A DNA stretch of 64,000 nt from Natrinema gelatinilyticum (GCF_024266705.1 NZ_CP100756.1:930001-994000), one strand, 5' to 3'; positions 10,453 through 20,824 are shown, counted from the stretch's first letter. Numbers and translations are program-made. The notes: a model not told the origin generated them from the sequence alone.

Positions 10453-12720
10453 ATGGTATCATCGCCGCCCGCTCTCGAGGGAACGTGTGCGCTCTTTCCC
10501 GAACCAGCACAGAGTAGCGACGTGTTCGCGGCGATCGCAACGGAGTACGCCGACCTCGTCGACGAGTACGGGCCGCGGAACGTATTGGTCCTGAAACGAC
10601 ATCCGGCGGGCCTCGAGTCGATATCCGCGACGCTGGCCGATGCTGACCGCGAGCGGTCCGACGGCGTGGCGCGCTCGCCCCGCGTGGAGTCGCTGCCCGA
10701 ACACGCCTCGAAGCTCATCGAGGAGTACGATCCGACGCTGTCCCGCCTCGAGTACGAAGAACGGATCGAACTCATTTCGCTCGTTATCGACGGCGCCAGC
10801 CGGACGGTCCCGGCGTACCTCCGACGCGCCGCCGGTCACGAGAGTTTCGCCCGCGACGTCGGGCAACTGTTGCTCGAGGCGACCCGCCAGCGAATCCGTC
10901 TCGACGACCTGAACGACCCGCACGACTGTCTGGCCTTCCTGTACGCGATGAACGACCGGTTCCACGCAGAAATCGAGGACCGCGGCTACGTCGAGCGGGC
11001 GGACGTGATCCCGCAGGCCGTCGAATTGCTCGAGGGGGACGCAGACGGGCTACGAAGCCGCAATACCGCCTCGTTCGACGCCATCCTCGCCGTCGAGTTC
11101 GAGGAGTACCGCGAACTCGACCGACGGTATCTCGCGGCGCTAACCGAGGACGCCGAACTCGTCTGTTTCGGCGAGCGCCACGCCAGCGTCGTGCGAACGC
11201 GAATCGAACCCGGCGGGGTCGCCGCGAGCGCAAGCGCAGCGGGCCTCGACGTCGAGGTGCGCGAGCCTGACGCGACCGACCGCAGGGACGACCCGCCGCA
11301 CCGACCGATCACGGAGTTTCTCGCCACGGGTAGCCCACCGGGCTGGACGACGGACACCGAAGACGAGACCGAGTACCTGGCCGGGAACGCGAGGACCACC
11401 GATCCGATCGGACGGGCGAGACGCATCCACACCGGAACGGCCCGCGAACAGGTCCGTGCGGTCGCCACCGAAATCCAGTCGCTTCACGACCGCCGCGACT
11501 GGCCCTTCGACGAATTCGCCGTGGCGGTTCCGCGAATCGAACGGGTGCCAGAGACGAGACGACGGCTCCGGGAAACCGGCGTGCCGACCGCAACGATCGG
11601 CACCCCCTCGCTGGCGGAAGACCCGGCGGTGAACGAACTCTATGCGGTCGTCACGCTCCAGTGCGTACGCGAGCGCGATGACGACTGGAGCGCGCGGATC
11701 GATCCTGCAGACCCCGCGGGCAACGCGAGCGAACCGGTCGATCGGTCGATGGATCGCCTTCGAACTCGAGTCCCGTCATTCTCGTCGGACATGCTCGAGA
11801 ATACTGACGGGGCGAGCGTCCGACGCTCGCTCGAGCGATGGATCCGCCGCACGGATCTGAAGGGGCGAATTGCCCGCGAGGAGGACTGGGTCGACGCTCG
11901 CGAACAGTACGAGGGCGTCCGGCGCGTACTGGAAATCGCAGCGTTCGTCGAGGAGACGGACCTCGTCGGTCCGGACTGGCAGGGATTACGCCGGATGCTC
12001 CGGCGGACCATCCAGTACGATGCGCCGTACGTCCACGCGGTGGAGACCCAGCCGCCGGTCGGTGGCGTCGCCGTCTGTGCCGTCGACGGTCTGAAGTACG
12101 ACTCGCGGAAGGTGGTGTTCCTGCTCGATCTGATCGACGAGACCTATCCGGGTAAGCAGTTCCTCACGCAACTCTTTCCGACGGCGTGGCTCCGAGAGAT
12201 GACGGCGTACCCCGCGGTCACCGACCCTGCCGTCGACGAGATCACCGAGACGTTCGAACCGATCGACGCGGCCGACGTCGGCGATCCGTTCGAGGCCTAC
12301 CACGCCCAGCGGTCCCGCCGACGGCTCGCGCTCGGGTTTCGATCAGCCGAGCACGTCCTCTACTGTTGCTCGTACGAACGCAGTGCAGACGGTCTGCGCC
12401 GAACCTACGACCAGTCGCGCTACCTGAAACTGATCGAGTCGGTTCCCGAATTCGAACTCGAGGACGTCGACGCTCACGCGGACGCGGCGATTCACGGCGA
12501 GTCGAACGCGCTCGAGGCGCTGCTCGATCAGCCCCGCGGCGAACTCGAGCGGGTGCTTCGTGAGGCAAGCACCGGGGGAATGGCCGACCTCGGGGAAACG
12601 GAAGGACTGTTCGAGGAGATCGCGGTCGTCCTCGCGGACGACGACGTCGACGAGGAACTCGTCGAGGCGGTCCGCTCGCAGTTCGAGTTCGCAGCGGGCG
12701 AGGTGGTGCGCGATGACTGA
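10453..12720 (+). CDS. AddB/RexB-like protein, helicase-fold scaffold without a Walker A motif
   Basis: A 755-residue protein, first of three overlapping genes. It has the outline of the AddB/RecC-type inactivated superfamily 1 helicase. The N-terminus NVLVLKRHPAGLESI sits where a P-loop strand would be, but no GxGKT is present. The segment GLKYDSRKVVFLLDLIDETYP near residue 545 resembles the motif V region of AddB. RRLALGFRSAEHVLYCCSYERS resembles motif VI with its arginine finger lost. It ends before any nuclease domain, which is supplied by the next gene. Its stop overlaps the next start (ATGACTGA). A GTG five codons upstream (10438) is an alternative start. Likely role: DNA-end recognition or scaffolding in double-strand-break resection. 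Confidence 0.7.
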   Translation: MVSSPPALEGTCALFPEPAQSSDVFAAIATEYADLVDEYGPRNVLVLKRHPAGLESISATLADADRERSDGVARSPRVESLPEHASKLIEEYDPTLSRLEYEERIELISLVIDGASRTVPAYLRRAAGHESFARDVGQLLLEATRQRIRLDDLNDPHDCLAFLYAMNDRFHAEIEDRGYVERADVIPQAVELLEGDADGLRSRNTASFDAILAVEFEEYRELDRRYLAALTEDAELVCFGERHASVVRTRIEPGGVAASASAAGLDVEVREPDATDRRDDPPHRPITEFLATGSPPGWTTDTEDETEYLAGNARTTDPIGRARRIHTGTAREQVRAVATEIQSLHDRRDWPFDEFAVAVPRIERVPETRRRLRETGVPTATIGTPSLAEDPAVNELYAVVTLQCVRERDDDWSARIDPADPAGNASEPVDRSMDRLRTRVPSFSSDMLENTDGASVRRSLERWIRRTDLKGRIAREEDWVDAREQYEGVRRVLEIAAFVEETDLVGPDWQGLRRMLRRTIQYDAPYVHAVETQPPVGGVAVCAVDGLKYDSRKVVFLLDLIDETYPGKQFLTQLFPTAWLREMTAYPAVTDPAVDEITETFEPIDAADVGDPFEAYHAQRSRRRLALGFRSAEHVLYCCSYERSADGLRRTYDQSRYLKLIESVPEFELEDVDAHADAAIHGESNALEALLDQPRGELERVLREASTGGMADLGETEGLFEEIAVVLADDDVDEELVEAVRSQFEFAAGEVVRDD

Positions 12721-13771
12721 GGCCGACTCGAGCGACGCGTCGCTCTCCGTCGGCGGGATCCGGACCGCTCTTCACTGCCCTCGACGGTACGAGTTCGCCC
12801 ACGTCGACGGACTCGAGGGGAGCGACGACGAGGGGACGGTCGGAGAGCGCGTCGACCTGCTGCGAACTGCGATCTGTGATACGCTTCGAAGCGGCGAAAC
12901 GGATTGCGATCGCCTCGAGTCCGTCGCCCACGATCGACTCTCGAGTCTCTGGTCGGATCACGACGAACGCTTCCACTCCGTCGCCCAGCGCCGTCACGAA
13001 CGACGCGTCCTCGAGGCGACGATCGACGCCTACATCCACCACGTCGGGACCGACCACGCTGCGGGGATCGAGCGATTGAGCGCCGCGACACCCCGCGACG
13101 AACTGACGGGACCGGGGCTGGCACTCTCGAGTACGATCGACCTGACGGAAACGGGGGAAGCTGAGCGGACCGGAGAAACAGAAGCGAGGACGGTGACGAT
13201 AGATGCGTCGGTCGACTACGTCACGAGCGACGGGGCATCGCTCGTCGGCGTCCGGTTCGTCCCCACGCTCGCGCCGCTGGGACAGCTCCGCTACCGGTCC
13301 GATTGGGAGGGTGACGTCGCTACCCGCTTTAGGGACCACTTTGGGGGCGAGACGGACGTTTTCGAACCGGACCCGGTGGGGGCGCTCTTCGAGACCGCCG
13401 TCGTCCTCGACGGGCTCCGCGACTTCCGCGACCGGCGTGGCCTCGCCGATTCCACCTGTCGATACGTTCAGATTCCGCTGGCCGACCGATCCACGCTATC
13501 GGTGAACTGGATCCAGAACACGGTCGAGACGAGCCTCGACGTCGTCGATCTGACCGACGTCTACGTCGACCACCACACCTTCGGCATGACTCACGACCAT
13601 CGAAACGAAACCGTCGACGGTCGGCTCGCATCGCTCGCGGCCACCCTCGTCTCGGAGTCGTTCGATCCCGCCGAGCGGTGGGCGCAGATCGAAGCGAACG
13701 CCTGTCCGAACTGCGGCTACACCGTCTGCTGTCAGGAGTATCTCGCACGGGAGGTTCGCTTCGATGGCTGA
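12713..13771 (+). CDS. Cas4/AddB-type Fe-S nuclease-fold protein, probably catalytically degenerate
   Basis: A 352-residue protein with the cysteine layout of Fe-S nucleases of the AddB/Cas4 group: one N-terminal Cys in HCPRRYEF (near residue 21) and three or four C-terminal Cys in CPNCGYTVCCQEY (near 330). The core strand where D/E-x-K is expected reads VTIDASVDYVTSDG then LVGVRFVP, with no lysine, so cleavage activity is doubtful. Together with the preceding 755-residue protein it adds up to about 1107 residues, close to a full-length AddB, so the pair looks like a split AddB. The start overlaps the upstream stop by 8 nt and its stop overlaps the next gene by 8 nt, implying translational coupling. 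Confidence 0.65.
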   Translation: MTEADSSDASLSVGGIRTALHCPRRYEFAHVDGLEGSDDEGTVGERVDLLRTAICDTLRSGETDCDRLESVAHDRLSSLWSDHDERFHSVAQRRHERRVLEATIDAYIHHVGTDHAAGIERLSAATPRDELTGPGLALSSTIDLTETGEAERTGETEARTVTIDASVDYVTSDGASLVGVRFVPTLAPLGQLRYRSDWEGDVATRFRDHFGGETDVFEPDPVGALFETAVVLDGLRDFRDRRGLADSTCRYVQIPLADRSTLSVNWIQNTVETSLDVVDLTDVYVDHHTFGMTHDHRNETVDGRLASLAATLVSESFDPAERWAQIEANACPNCGYTVCCQEYLAREVRFDG

Positions 13772-16700
13772 GGACACCCGACCGGACCGTCCCACCGAGC
13801 CGGCATCCCCGTCCGACATCGAACCCAAGGGGAACCAGCAGGCGGTCATCGACAGCGCCGCAGCGTGTACCTCGGTCGACGCGGGTGCCGGAACGGGGAA
13901 GACGACGACGATGCTCGTTCGACTCGAGCGAGCGATCGACCAGGGCGAGGTCGAACCGGACGACGTTCTCGTGTTAACGTTCGCGAACGAGGCCGCCGCG
14001 AGCATTCGCACGGCGATCACCGAGCGGCTCAACCCCGACGACGCGGCGACGGTCGACGTCTTCACCTACCATTCGTTCTGTTACCGGCTCGTCCGTGAGT
14101 ACGCGTACTATCTCGGATACTCGCCCGAATTCGACGTCGTCACCGAGCGAACCCGACAGCGGATCATCGGTCAGCTGCTCGCCGAAACCGACTACGAGTT
14201 CGCGGCCGCAGCGACCCGCAACAACGGGGCGCCGACCGACCTCACTGCGTCGGTCGACCGGTTCATTCAGGCGATGAGCCGGGAGAACATCACGCCCGAC
14301 CACCTGCAGGACGGCCTCCCGCCAGTTCGAACGCTCGAGCTGTGCACCGAGTTCGTCCTGTGGCTCGAGCGAACCGCGGCGGAGGAACTGTCGTTCGACA
14401 ACGAGGCGCTCCGATACTTCAATCGGGACGAACACCTGGACGGCGCCCGAGAGTCGCTGGTCGACTACGGCAAACTCATCTCGTACTGCCGGGAGAAAAT
14501 CGCCGAGGCGCCGGCGGCCTTCCGCGACGACGAGGTGGTTCGCGACGTGGATCGCTACCTCAGAGCCCTCCAGCAGTGCGTCACGAATACAATCGAGGTG
14601 CTCACGCTCGAGGATCGGAGCACGAAGCACGTGCCGCGGGCGCTGTTCGGCAACGAAATCTGGGGACAGGCCACGAAACGAATCGAACAGACCCCGTTCG
14701 GCCGCCTGAGACAGTACGTCGAATTCCTCCGGTTGGCGCGTCACTACGCCGACGTCTACGCGGATTACCACGAGTACCTCGCGGCCGAGCGGACGATGGA
14801 CTTCGACGAGTTGGTACGGACGGCAACCGAACTACTGACGGACGAATCGATCGCGGACGAAATTACGGGCCAGTGGACGCAGGTCTACTGCGACGAATTT
14901 CAAGATACCGACAGGACGCAGTTCGCATTGCTCACCGAACTCACCGACGGCCATGACCGACCGGATCTGCTCGCGATCGGCGACAAAGACCAGGCGATCT
15001 ACGGCTGGCGCGGCACCGACCACGAGGGATTGGACCGACTGGCCGACGCCTACGACGACCACGAAGCGATCGAGCTCGAGCTCAACTTTCGTTCGAGACA
15101 GGAGATTCTCGATCTGACCAACGGCTGTGCGTACGGACCGCACGTTTCGAAGACGCTTCGCGAGGACGGGCGGACGCCCGGAACGTACGACGAAGACGAA
15201 CCGCCGGACCGTGTGGTCAAAATCGAGAGCGACGGGATGACGCAGTCGACGGCTGAACAGGTCGCGACGATGGTCTCACGGCTGTTGAACGGCGCAGCCG
15301 AGAACGTCCCTCGGCGGTCGCTGAGCGATATCGCCGTCATCGTCCGAACCAACCGTCATGCACAGACGGTCGCGGACGAACTCCGGGAACGACAGATCCC
15401 CCACGAGATTTCCGGCTCGCCGCAGGGAGAGATTTCGCCGGGGATGCAGACGGTCCTCTCGTACCTCCGGGTGCTCGTTGATCCGGACGCGGATGCGCAC
15501 CTCCGGCGCGTGCTCCTCTACCGATACCGGCTCACCGAAGGCGATCTGCGGACGCTTCACGTGCGGGACGGGTCGCTGTACGAGGCGGTGATGAACGCAG
15601 AGACGACGGGCGAAGCTACCGAGACGGGCGAACGGCCGGATCGACTCGAGCAGCCAGACCGAGTCGAACGGGCTCGAGACCACCTCACTGCGCTCGAGCG
15701 GTTCCGGGACGTGTACCCGCTTTCGGGATTCGTCCGCCGGTTCCGGGAACGCACTCGAATCGAGTGGTTCTGCTCGAGCGAAGAACGGGCCGAATTCGAC
15801 CGCATCGAGCGATTCGTCGCGGCGTACGGCTCCGATGGCGTCGTCCAGTCGCTCTCGACGGAGTTCGTCGAGGCGCTCGCACAGACGCTCCGAAGCGGCG
15901 GAAGCGACCGAACCCGCGGGACCCGATCCACCGACAGCGTCGACGTTATGACGGTCCACCAGGCCAAGGGCCTCGAGTTCGACACCGTCCTCGTGCCATA
16001 CCTCTCGGACGAGGAGTGGTGCGTCGACGGGGACTACGTCGAGCGAGCGCGGTACGGGCTATTGGCCGCGACGCTCGACGAGGACGTGACGTCACCCTTG
16101 CTCGCTGACCTGTCTACCGAGCGGGTCAGCGAGGAATGGCGCGTACTCCACGTCGCGCTCACGCGGGCCGAGAACCACCTGTTCATCTTCGGATCGAACT
16201 ACGAGTACGACGGCGACGAAGACGAGCTCGCGGCGTCGACTGCCGAGGCGTGCCTGGCGGCCGACATTGAGTGGTCGGTCACCGGTCAGCGGATGGACCT
16301 CTGGTCGTCGCTGACCGAGAGCTTCGAACGGGTGCGAGAGACGTATCCCGAAACTGTCGTCGATCGCACGGACGAAATCACCGCCTCAGCGGGCGTTCGC
16401 CCGGGAACGATCACCTATTACGCAACCGACGGAGACCGGTCCGGCGAACCGCTCGAGACCCGCCACGCGATTGAAATCGTGCACCGATTGGGACGGCTGC
16501 TTCGCGACGGCACTCTGTTGGCGGTGGCCGACACGGCGAGCGACGCCGGCGGACAGTTGCGGAGCGACGAGGGCGACCCGCTCACGCCGGTTCCAGGCGG
16601 CCGCCAGCCGTCCGCACTGACGACCGACACCGTTCGGTTCCCGGTCGAGACGCTCGCGTCGGCGACCGACGTTCCGGTCGCGATGCGCCACAGCTACTCC

Positions 16701-17486
16701 GCGATCGACACCCACGAGACCTGTCCCCGGAAGCACTATCTCGATTACGTCGTCCGCGCGATCGACGATCCGCTCGAGACGACGGGAGGACGTGTCGAGA
16801 CGACGGGTACGAACGGCAGGATACCCGTCTCGATGGACGAGGCGGCCTCGCGAATCGTCGGCACCGTCTTCCACGACGTCGCCGAGGAGGCGTTCCACCG
16901 AGGCGACGAGACTCGAGCCGCGTGGCGCGACGCAGCTATTCGACAGCTCACTGCGCGCGACCTGCTTGAGCACCGCGCGTCCGTTCTCGCGTGCGTCGAC
17001 CGCTACTTCGATGCGACGGCACCCGCGTTCGACCGGCCGGTCGCCGACTGGGATCCTCTGGCGGCGGAATTGCCGTTCTCGCTCGAGGACGTGGCTGGCG
17101 TGACGGGAGCCGTCGTCGGATTCGTCGACACGGTTCGGCGACTCCCCAACGGCGGCCTCGCCGTGCTGGATTACAAGACCACCGCCGAACGAATCGCTCC
17201 CGACGACGCCGTCCAACTCGCGCTCTACCGTCGGGCCTGTGCCGATCGGTTCGACGAACCGATCGCAGCCGTCGGCTACGTCTACGTCGGCGACGTCGAA
17301 GGACCCGGCGTCGACCTCTTCGACGTCGACGAACTACCCTCGTGGGACGCCGTCCTCGAGACGCTCGAGGCAGTCGACGACCCCTCGTTTTCGGAGACGA
17401 CGGCGGGTGATCACTGCCGATACTGTCAGCATCGATCGCTGGGGTGTGGACCGGCGGCAGACGAATCGGGCGTCGGTGACAGGTGA
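13764..17486 (+). CDS. AddA-like UvrD-family helicase with C-terminal PD-(D/E)XK nuclease
   Basis: A 1240-residue helicase-nuclease. All SF1 motifs are readable: I AGAGTGKTTTM (residue ~39), Ia LTFANEAAASIR, II VYCDEFQDTD (~376), III GDKDQAIYGWRG (~405), IV LNFRSRQEIL, V VHQAKGLEFDTVLVP (~732) and VI RVLHVALTRAENHLFIF (~797). The C-terminal nuclease has HDVAEEAF, GFVDTV and the catalytic VLDYKT (~1134). It is framed by Cys residues of a likely 4Fe-4S cluster (TCPRKHY at ~985; CRYCQHRSLGC at ~1217). Length matches bacterial AddA, although an Fe-S cluster on the AddA side is not typical. Likely unwinds and resects DNA ends with the two upstream products. Confidence 0.85.
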   Translation: MAEDTRPDRPTEPASPSDIEPKGNQQAVIDSAAACTSVDAGAGTGKTTTMLVRLERAIDQGEVEPDDVLVLTFANEAAASIRTAITERLNPDDAATVDVFTYHSFCYRLVREYAYYLGYSPEFDVVTERTRQRIIGQLLAETDYEFAAAATRNNGAPTDLTASVDRFIQAMSRENITPDHLQDGLPPVRTLELCTEFVLWLERTAAEELSFDNEALRYFNRDEHLDGARESLVDYGKLISYCREKIAEAPAAFRDDEVVRDVDRYLRALQQCVTNTIEVLTLEDRSTKHVPRALFGNEIWGQATKRIEQTPFGRLRQYVEFLRLARHYADVYADYHEYLAAERTMDFDELVRTATELLTDESIADEITGQWTQVYCDEFQDTDRTQFALLTELTDGHDRPDLLAIGDKDQAIYGWRGTDHEGLDRLADAYDDHEAIELELNFRSRQEILDLTNGCAYGPHVSKTLREDGRTPGTYDEDEPPDRVVKIESDGMTQSTAEQVATMVSRLLNGAAENVPRRSLSDIAVIVRTNRHAQTVADELRERQIPHEISGSPQGEISPGMQTVLSYLRVLVDPDADAHLRRVLLYRYRLTEGDLRTLHVRDGSLYEAVMNAETTGEATETGERPDRLEQPDRVERARDHLTALERFRDVYPLSGFVRRFRERTRIEWFCSSEERAEFDRIERFVAAYGSDGVVQSLSTEFVEALAQTLRSGGSDRTRGTRSTDSVDVMTVHQAKGLEFDTVLVPYLSDEEWCVDGDYVERARYGLLAATLDEDVTSPLLADLSTERVSEEWRVLHVALTRAENHLFIFGSNYEYDGDEDELAASTAEACLAADIEWSVTGQRMDLWSSLTESFERVRETYPETVVDRTDEITASAGVRPGTITYYATDGDRSGEPLETRHAIEIVHRLGRLLRDGTLLAVADTASDAGGQLRSDEGDPLTPVPGGRQPSALTTDTVRFPVETLASATDVPVAMRHSYSAIDTHETCPRKHYLDYVVRAIDDPLETTGGRVETTGTNGRIPVSMDEAASRIVGTVFHDVAEEAFHRGDETRAAWRDAAIRQLTARDLLEHRASVLACVDRYFDATAPAFDRPVADWDPLAAELPFSLEDVAGVTGAVVGFVDTVRRLPNGGLAVLDYKTTAERIAPDDAVQLALYRRACADRFDEPIAAVGYVYVGDVEGPGVDLFDVDELPSWDAVLETLEAVDDPSFSETTAGDHCRYCQHRSLGCGPAADESGVGDR

Positions 17487-17586
17487 CGAGAAATGGACGG
17501 CGGGCGATGGGCGAAAAATGGATGGAACCGTCATGTTGCGCGTGCCGGCAGCGAGTTATAACTCGCCCAGTACGGTTGTACCACGT

Positions 17587-17799
17587 ATGGCACTGAGTGC
17601 TCGCAATCGACTTCAGGGAACTGTACAGTCGCTCGAGACGGACGGCATTATGGCCGACATCGAAATCGAGACGAACGGCGGACAGACCGTCACGGCGGTG
17701 ATAACGAGTGATTCAGTGGACCGACTCGGAATCGACGAGGGCGACGAGGTCAACGCGGTAATCAAAGCGACCGAAGTGATGGTCGAAAACGCGGATTAA
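17587..17799 (+). CDS. TOBE-domain molybdate/tungstate-binding protein (Mop-like)
   Basis: A 70-residue single TOBE domain: SARNRLQGTVQSLETDGIMA, then a strand pair and the end VNAVIKATEVMVENAD. Stand-alone TOBE (molbindin) proteins bind molybdate or tungstate oxyanions in the cytoplasm. ATG at 17587 is chosen since the sequence before it lies in the tail of the upstream gene and is not domain-like. The stop codon overlaps the stop of the convergent folCP gene by 4 bases (17796-17799). Confidence 0.85.
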   Translation: MALSARNRLQGTVQSLETDGIMADIEIETNGGQTVTAVITSDSVDRLGIDEGDEVNAVIKATEVMVENAD

Positions 17800-20378
17800 G
17801 CGGACCAGTCGAACCGCTCGGGGTCGCGCGTCGAAAGCGCCGTCCGGACCGCGGCGACGTTCTCGGGAACGTCGTGGACGCGGACGATGTCGGCACCACG
17901 GTCGGCCGCGAGCGCGGTGGCCGCGACGGTCGCCTCGAGTCGCTCGCCGTGATCCCGGCCGACCCGGGCGAACATGCTCTTGTGGGAGTGCCCGAACAGC
18001 ACCGGGCACCCGAGCGCGTGAAACTCGTCGATTCGATCGAGCAGTTCGAAGCTTTCGGCCGAAGATTTGCCGAAACCGATGCCGGGATCGACGATGATAC
18101 GCTCGCGGTCGAGGCCGGCCTTCTCGGCCAGCAACACCCGTTCGGAGAGGCGATCGATGACGTCCGCGACGACGTCGTCGTACTCGATATCGCGGTCGGG
18201 CACGACTGGCGCATCGATACTGTGCATCACGACCAGCCCCGCATCGTGCTCGGCGGCGACGAAGCGCATCTCGGGATCCTCGAGCCCGGAGACGTCGTTG
18301 ATGATGTCGGCACCGGCCTCGAGCGCCGCGTCGGCGACGGCGGCCCGGCGGGTGTCGACCGAAATTTGCGTATCCAGGTCGGCGATGCGATCGACCACTG
18401 GGACGACGCGGTCCAGTTCCTCGTCGATCGGGACGGGGTCCGCCCCCGGCCGCGTCGACTCCCCGCCGACGTCGATCGCGTCGACGCCGGCTTCGGCCAT
18501 CGACTCGGCGCGAGCCACAGCGTCCTCGACGGCGTCGTACCGACCGCCGTCGTGGAAGCTGTCGGGAGTGACGTTCAGAATGCCCATCACTGCCGTTCGG
18601 TCCGTCCAGGGAAAGACGGCCTCGCTCCCGTCGACTGGGCGGGACACGCCCGTCGAACGAGCCGGGGTCGCTCGTCGGGCGTCGGCGCCGTCACCGCCGT
18701 CGCCATCGACCGCGCCGGCATCCCGCTGGAGGATGTCGCGTAATTCCCGGGCGGTATCAGTCAGTCCATGGGGTCGAGTGCGAGCCTCGAGGCGCTCGAC
18801 GAGGGCCTCGAACTGCGTGAGCGTTCCCATCAGGACGGCGTCGACGGTCTCGTCGTCCCGTTCGAGGCCGGAGAGGGCACACTCGCCGCCGAGTCGGAGC
18901 AGTTCCGCTTTCAGAACCTTCGCCTGCCGATCGCGGAGTGCCGTCCTGACGACTCGGTGGACGGCGTCCCCGTCCAGTCGCTCGATATCGCCTGCGGCGA
19001 CGTTCGCATCCTCGAGCGCCTCCTGCGCGTCCGAGAGGTCGCGGACGCGCTTCGGAACGTCGGTTCGGGTCCATCGCGAGCGGGCCTCCGCGACCGCGAA
19101 CAGGGAGCCAGTGACGAGGAGACAGTCGTCGCGGTCGGCTTCGTCGAGTGCGGTCGCGAGAGCGTCCTGAACCGCAGCCTCGACCCGAGCCGAACCGGCA
19201 CCGGCGTCGTCGAACGCTGCTGCCAGGACGGCGGGATCTTCGGCGCGGTCGAGAGACGGTTCGGTTGTGACGACGGCATCCGGCGTCGGTAGTGCGTCGA
19301 CCATCGCGCGGTGGTCCTTGTCGTGCATCGCACCGAAGACGATGTGGAGGCGGTCGTAGTCGTAGGTTTCGAGCGTTTCAGCGAGTCGCTCACAGGCGCC
19401 TGGATTGTGCGCACCGTCTAATACGACCAGCGGCTCCGTGTTCATCACCTCGAACCGGCCCGGCCAGTAGGCGCTTCGGAGTCCGCGCTCGAGGTGAGCG
19501 TCCGAGACGTCGCCGACCTGTGCTGCGATCGCGGCGGCGATTCCGGCGTTGACGGCCTGATGCTCGCCCAGCAGTGGAACCTGCGTCTCCACGTGCCAAC
19601 CTTCAGCCTCGATCGAAACGGCGGCCTCGGTGTGGTTCGTCCGTCCACCGTAGGCGACGCGGACGTCTGGCCGAGACGGCGAACCCTCGGCGTCTCCACG
19701 CTCGCTCGCGTCTGCTGCGTCCGTCGCGGTCCCGACGGTCACCACCTCGCCGGCCACGTCGCGGATTGCCTCGAGCGGGGCGCCGGTGACACCGGTCACC
19801 AGCGGGACGTCGTCGGGGGAAACGTGAGCTTTGTCGCGGGCGATTTCGGCTTCCGTGTCGCCGAGAATGCCCGTGTGCTCGAGCGTCACGCTCGTCACCG
19901 CACTCGCGATCGGGTCGATGACGCTCGTGGCGTCGTATTTGCCGCCGATACCGACCTCGAGGACGGCGACGTCGACGTCTTCGCGACCGAACTGCCACAG
20001 GGCCATAGCAGTCATCGTTTCGAAGAACGTGGGGGACTCCCCGTCGGCCGCGCGGTCCGTGATGTATTCGCGGACAGATTCGACGAAGTCACAGACGGCC
20101 GCCCGCGGAATTTTCCGACCGTCGACGCGAATCCGCTCGCGAAGGTCCTCGAGGTGGGGCGACGTATAGAGGCCGACGGAATACCCGGCTTCCCGCAGCG
20201 TCCGCTCGAGCATTCGGGCCGTACTGCCTTTCCCGTTGGAACCGGCGATCTGGACGAAATCGACGTCGGCGTGTGGGTCCTCGAGGTGTGCCAATAGCCG
20301 GGCCGTCGACTCCGTGCCCGGCTTCGGGCGGAACCGCCGCAGATCGAAACAGAAGTCCGCCGCCTCGTGATACTCCAT
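17796..20378 (-). CDS. folCP: Bifunctional folylpolyglutamate synthase / dihydropteroate synthase
   Basis: An 860-residue fusion. The N-terminal part (~1-430) is FolC/Mur-ligase-like, with P-loop AGSNGKGSTARML near residue 45 and LEHTGILGDT. A linker region with additional helices spans ~430-560. The C-terminal part (~590-860) is dihydropteroate synthase: MGILNVTPDSFHDGG near 596, IDVGGESTRPGA, DPGIGFGKS and LFGHSHKSM. DHPS condenses p-aminobenzoate with the pterin pyrophosphate, and FolC adds glutamate. FolC-FolP fusions are known from halophilic archaea (described for Haloferax). Other folate genes are not in the window. Confidence 0.93.
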   Translation of the reverse strand: MEYHEAADFCFDLRRFRPKPGTESTARLLAHLEDPHADVDFVQIAGSNGKGSTARMLERTLREAGYSVGLYTSPHLEDLRERIRVDGRKIPRAAVCDFVESVREYITDRAADGESPTFFETMTAMALWQFGREDVDVAVLEVGIGGKYDATSVIDPIASAVTSVTLEHTGILGDTEAEIARDKAHVSPDDVPLVTGVTGAPLEAIRDVAGEVVTVGTATDAADASERGDAEGSPSRPDVRVAYGGRTNHTEAAVSIEAEGWHVETQVPLLGEHQAVNAGIAAAIAAQVGDVSDAHLERGLRSAYWPGRFEVMNTEPLVVLDGAHNPGACERLAETLETYDYDRLHIVFGAMHDKDHRAMVDALPTPDAVVTTEPSLDRAEDPAVLAAAFDDAGAGSARVEAAVQDALATALDEADRDDCLLVTGSLFAVAEARSRWTRTDVPKRVRDLSDAQEALEDANVAAGDIERLDGDAVHRVVRTALRDRQAKVLKAELLRLGGECALSGLERDDETVDAVLMGTLTQFEALVERLEARTRPHGLTDTARELRDILQRDAGAVDGDGGDGADARRATPARSTGVSRPVDGSEAVFPWTDRTAVMGILNVTPDSFHDGGRYDAVEDAVARAESMAEAGVDAIDVGGESTRPGADPVPIDEELDRVVPVVDRIADLDTQISVDTRRAAVADAALEAGADIINDVSGLEDPEMRFVAAEHDAGLVVMHSIDAPVVPDRDIEYDDVVADVIDRLSERVLLAEKAGLDRERIIVDPGIGFGKSSAESFELLDRIDEFHALGCPVLFGHSHKSMFARVGRDHGERLEATVAATALAADRGADIVRVHDVPENVAAVRTALSTRDPERFDWSA

Positions 20379-20581
20379 ATCGAACCCAGCGGGCCCGATC
20401 GTTTTAGCGGTGGCGATCAGAGACCGCGTCTCTCCTCGCGGAGCGACCGACGGAAGCGAGTGTGCAACCGCAAGTCGATGGCGATCGGGGCCCGCAAACC
20501 GATCGGGACGACTGACTCGAAATACCGCTGGTGAGCGACGGCCGGTAACTCGAGGCCGTCACGGACGAGCGTTGCGTGGTA

Positions 20582-20824
20582 TTACGTTCCTCGAAGCCCG
20601 GACGGCGGCCGGAAAAACAGTCCGTCGAACATGGCGAGCGCTGCGATGGCTACACCACCGAGCACGGCCGCCTCAAGCGGGAGTCCGAAAAGACGGCTGG
20701 CGAGGTATGCCACTGCGAAAGCGGCCGGAATCGAGCCGAGCAATATATCGTATCGATCGATCGTCGAGGGCCGCTCCGTGAGCCGAGAACCACTGTCGAT
20801 ACCGGTGATGTCTCTCCGTACCAT
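20582..20824 (-). CDS. Small two-helix membrane protein
   Basis: An 80-residue protein with a polar N-terminus (~25 residues) and two hydrophobic helices (LLGSIPAAFAVAYLASRLFG and AAVLGGVAIAALAMFDGLFF). No motif suggests a function. It precedes nothing obvious, and the ABC ATPase at 20961 is upstream on the same strand. Codon use and the clean transmembrane pattern support a real gene. Confidence 0.6.
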   Translation of the reverse strand: MVRRDITGIDSGSRLTERPSTIDRYDILLGSIPAAFAVAYLASRLFGLPLEAAVLGGVAIAALAMFDGLFFRPPSGLRGT

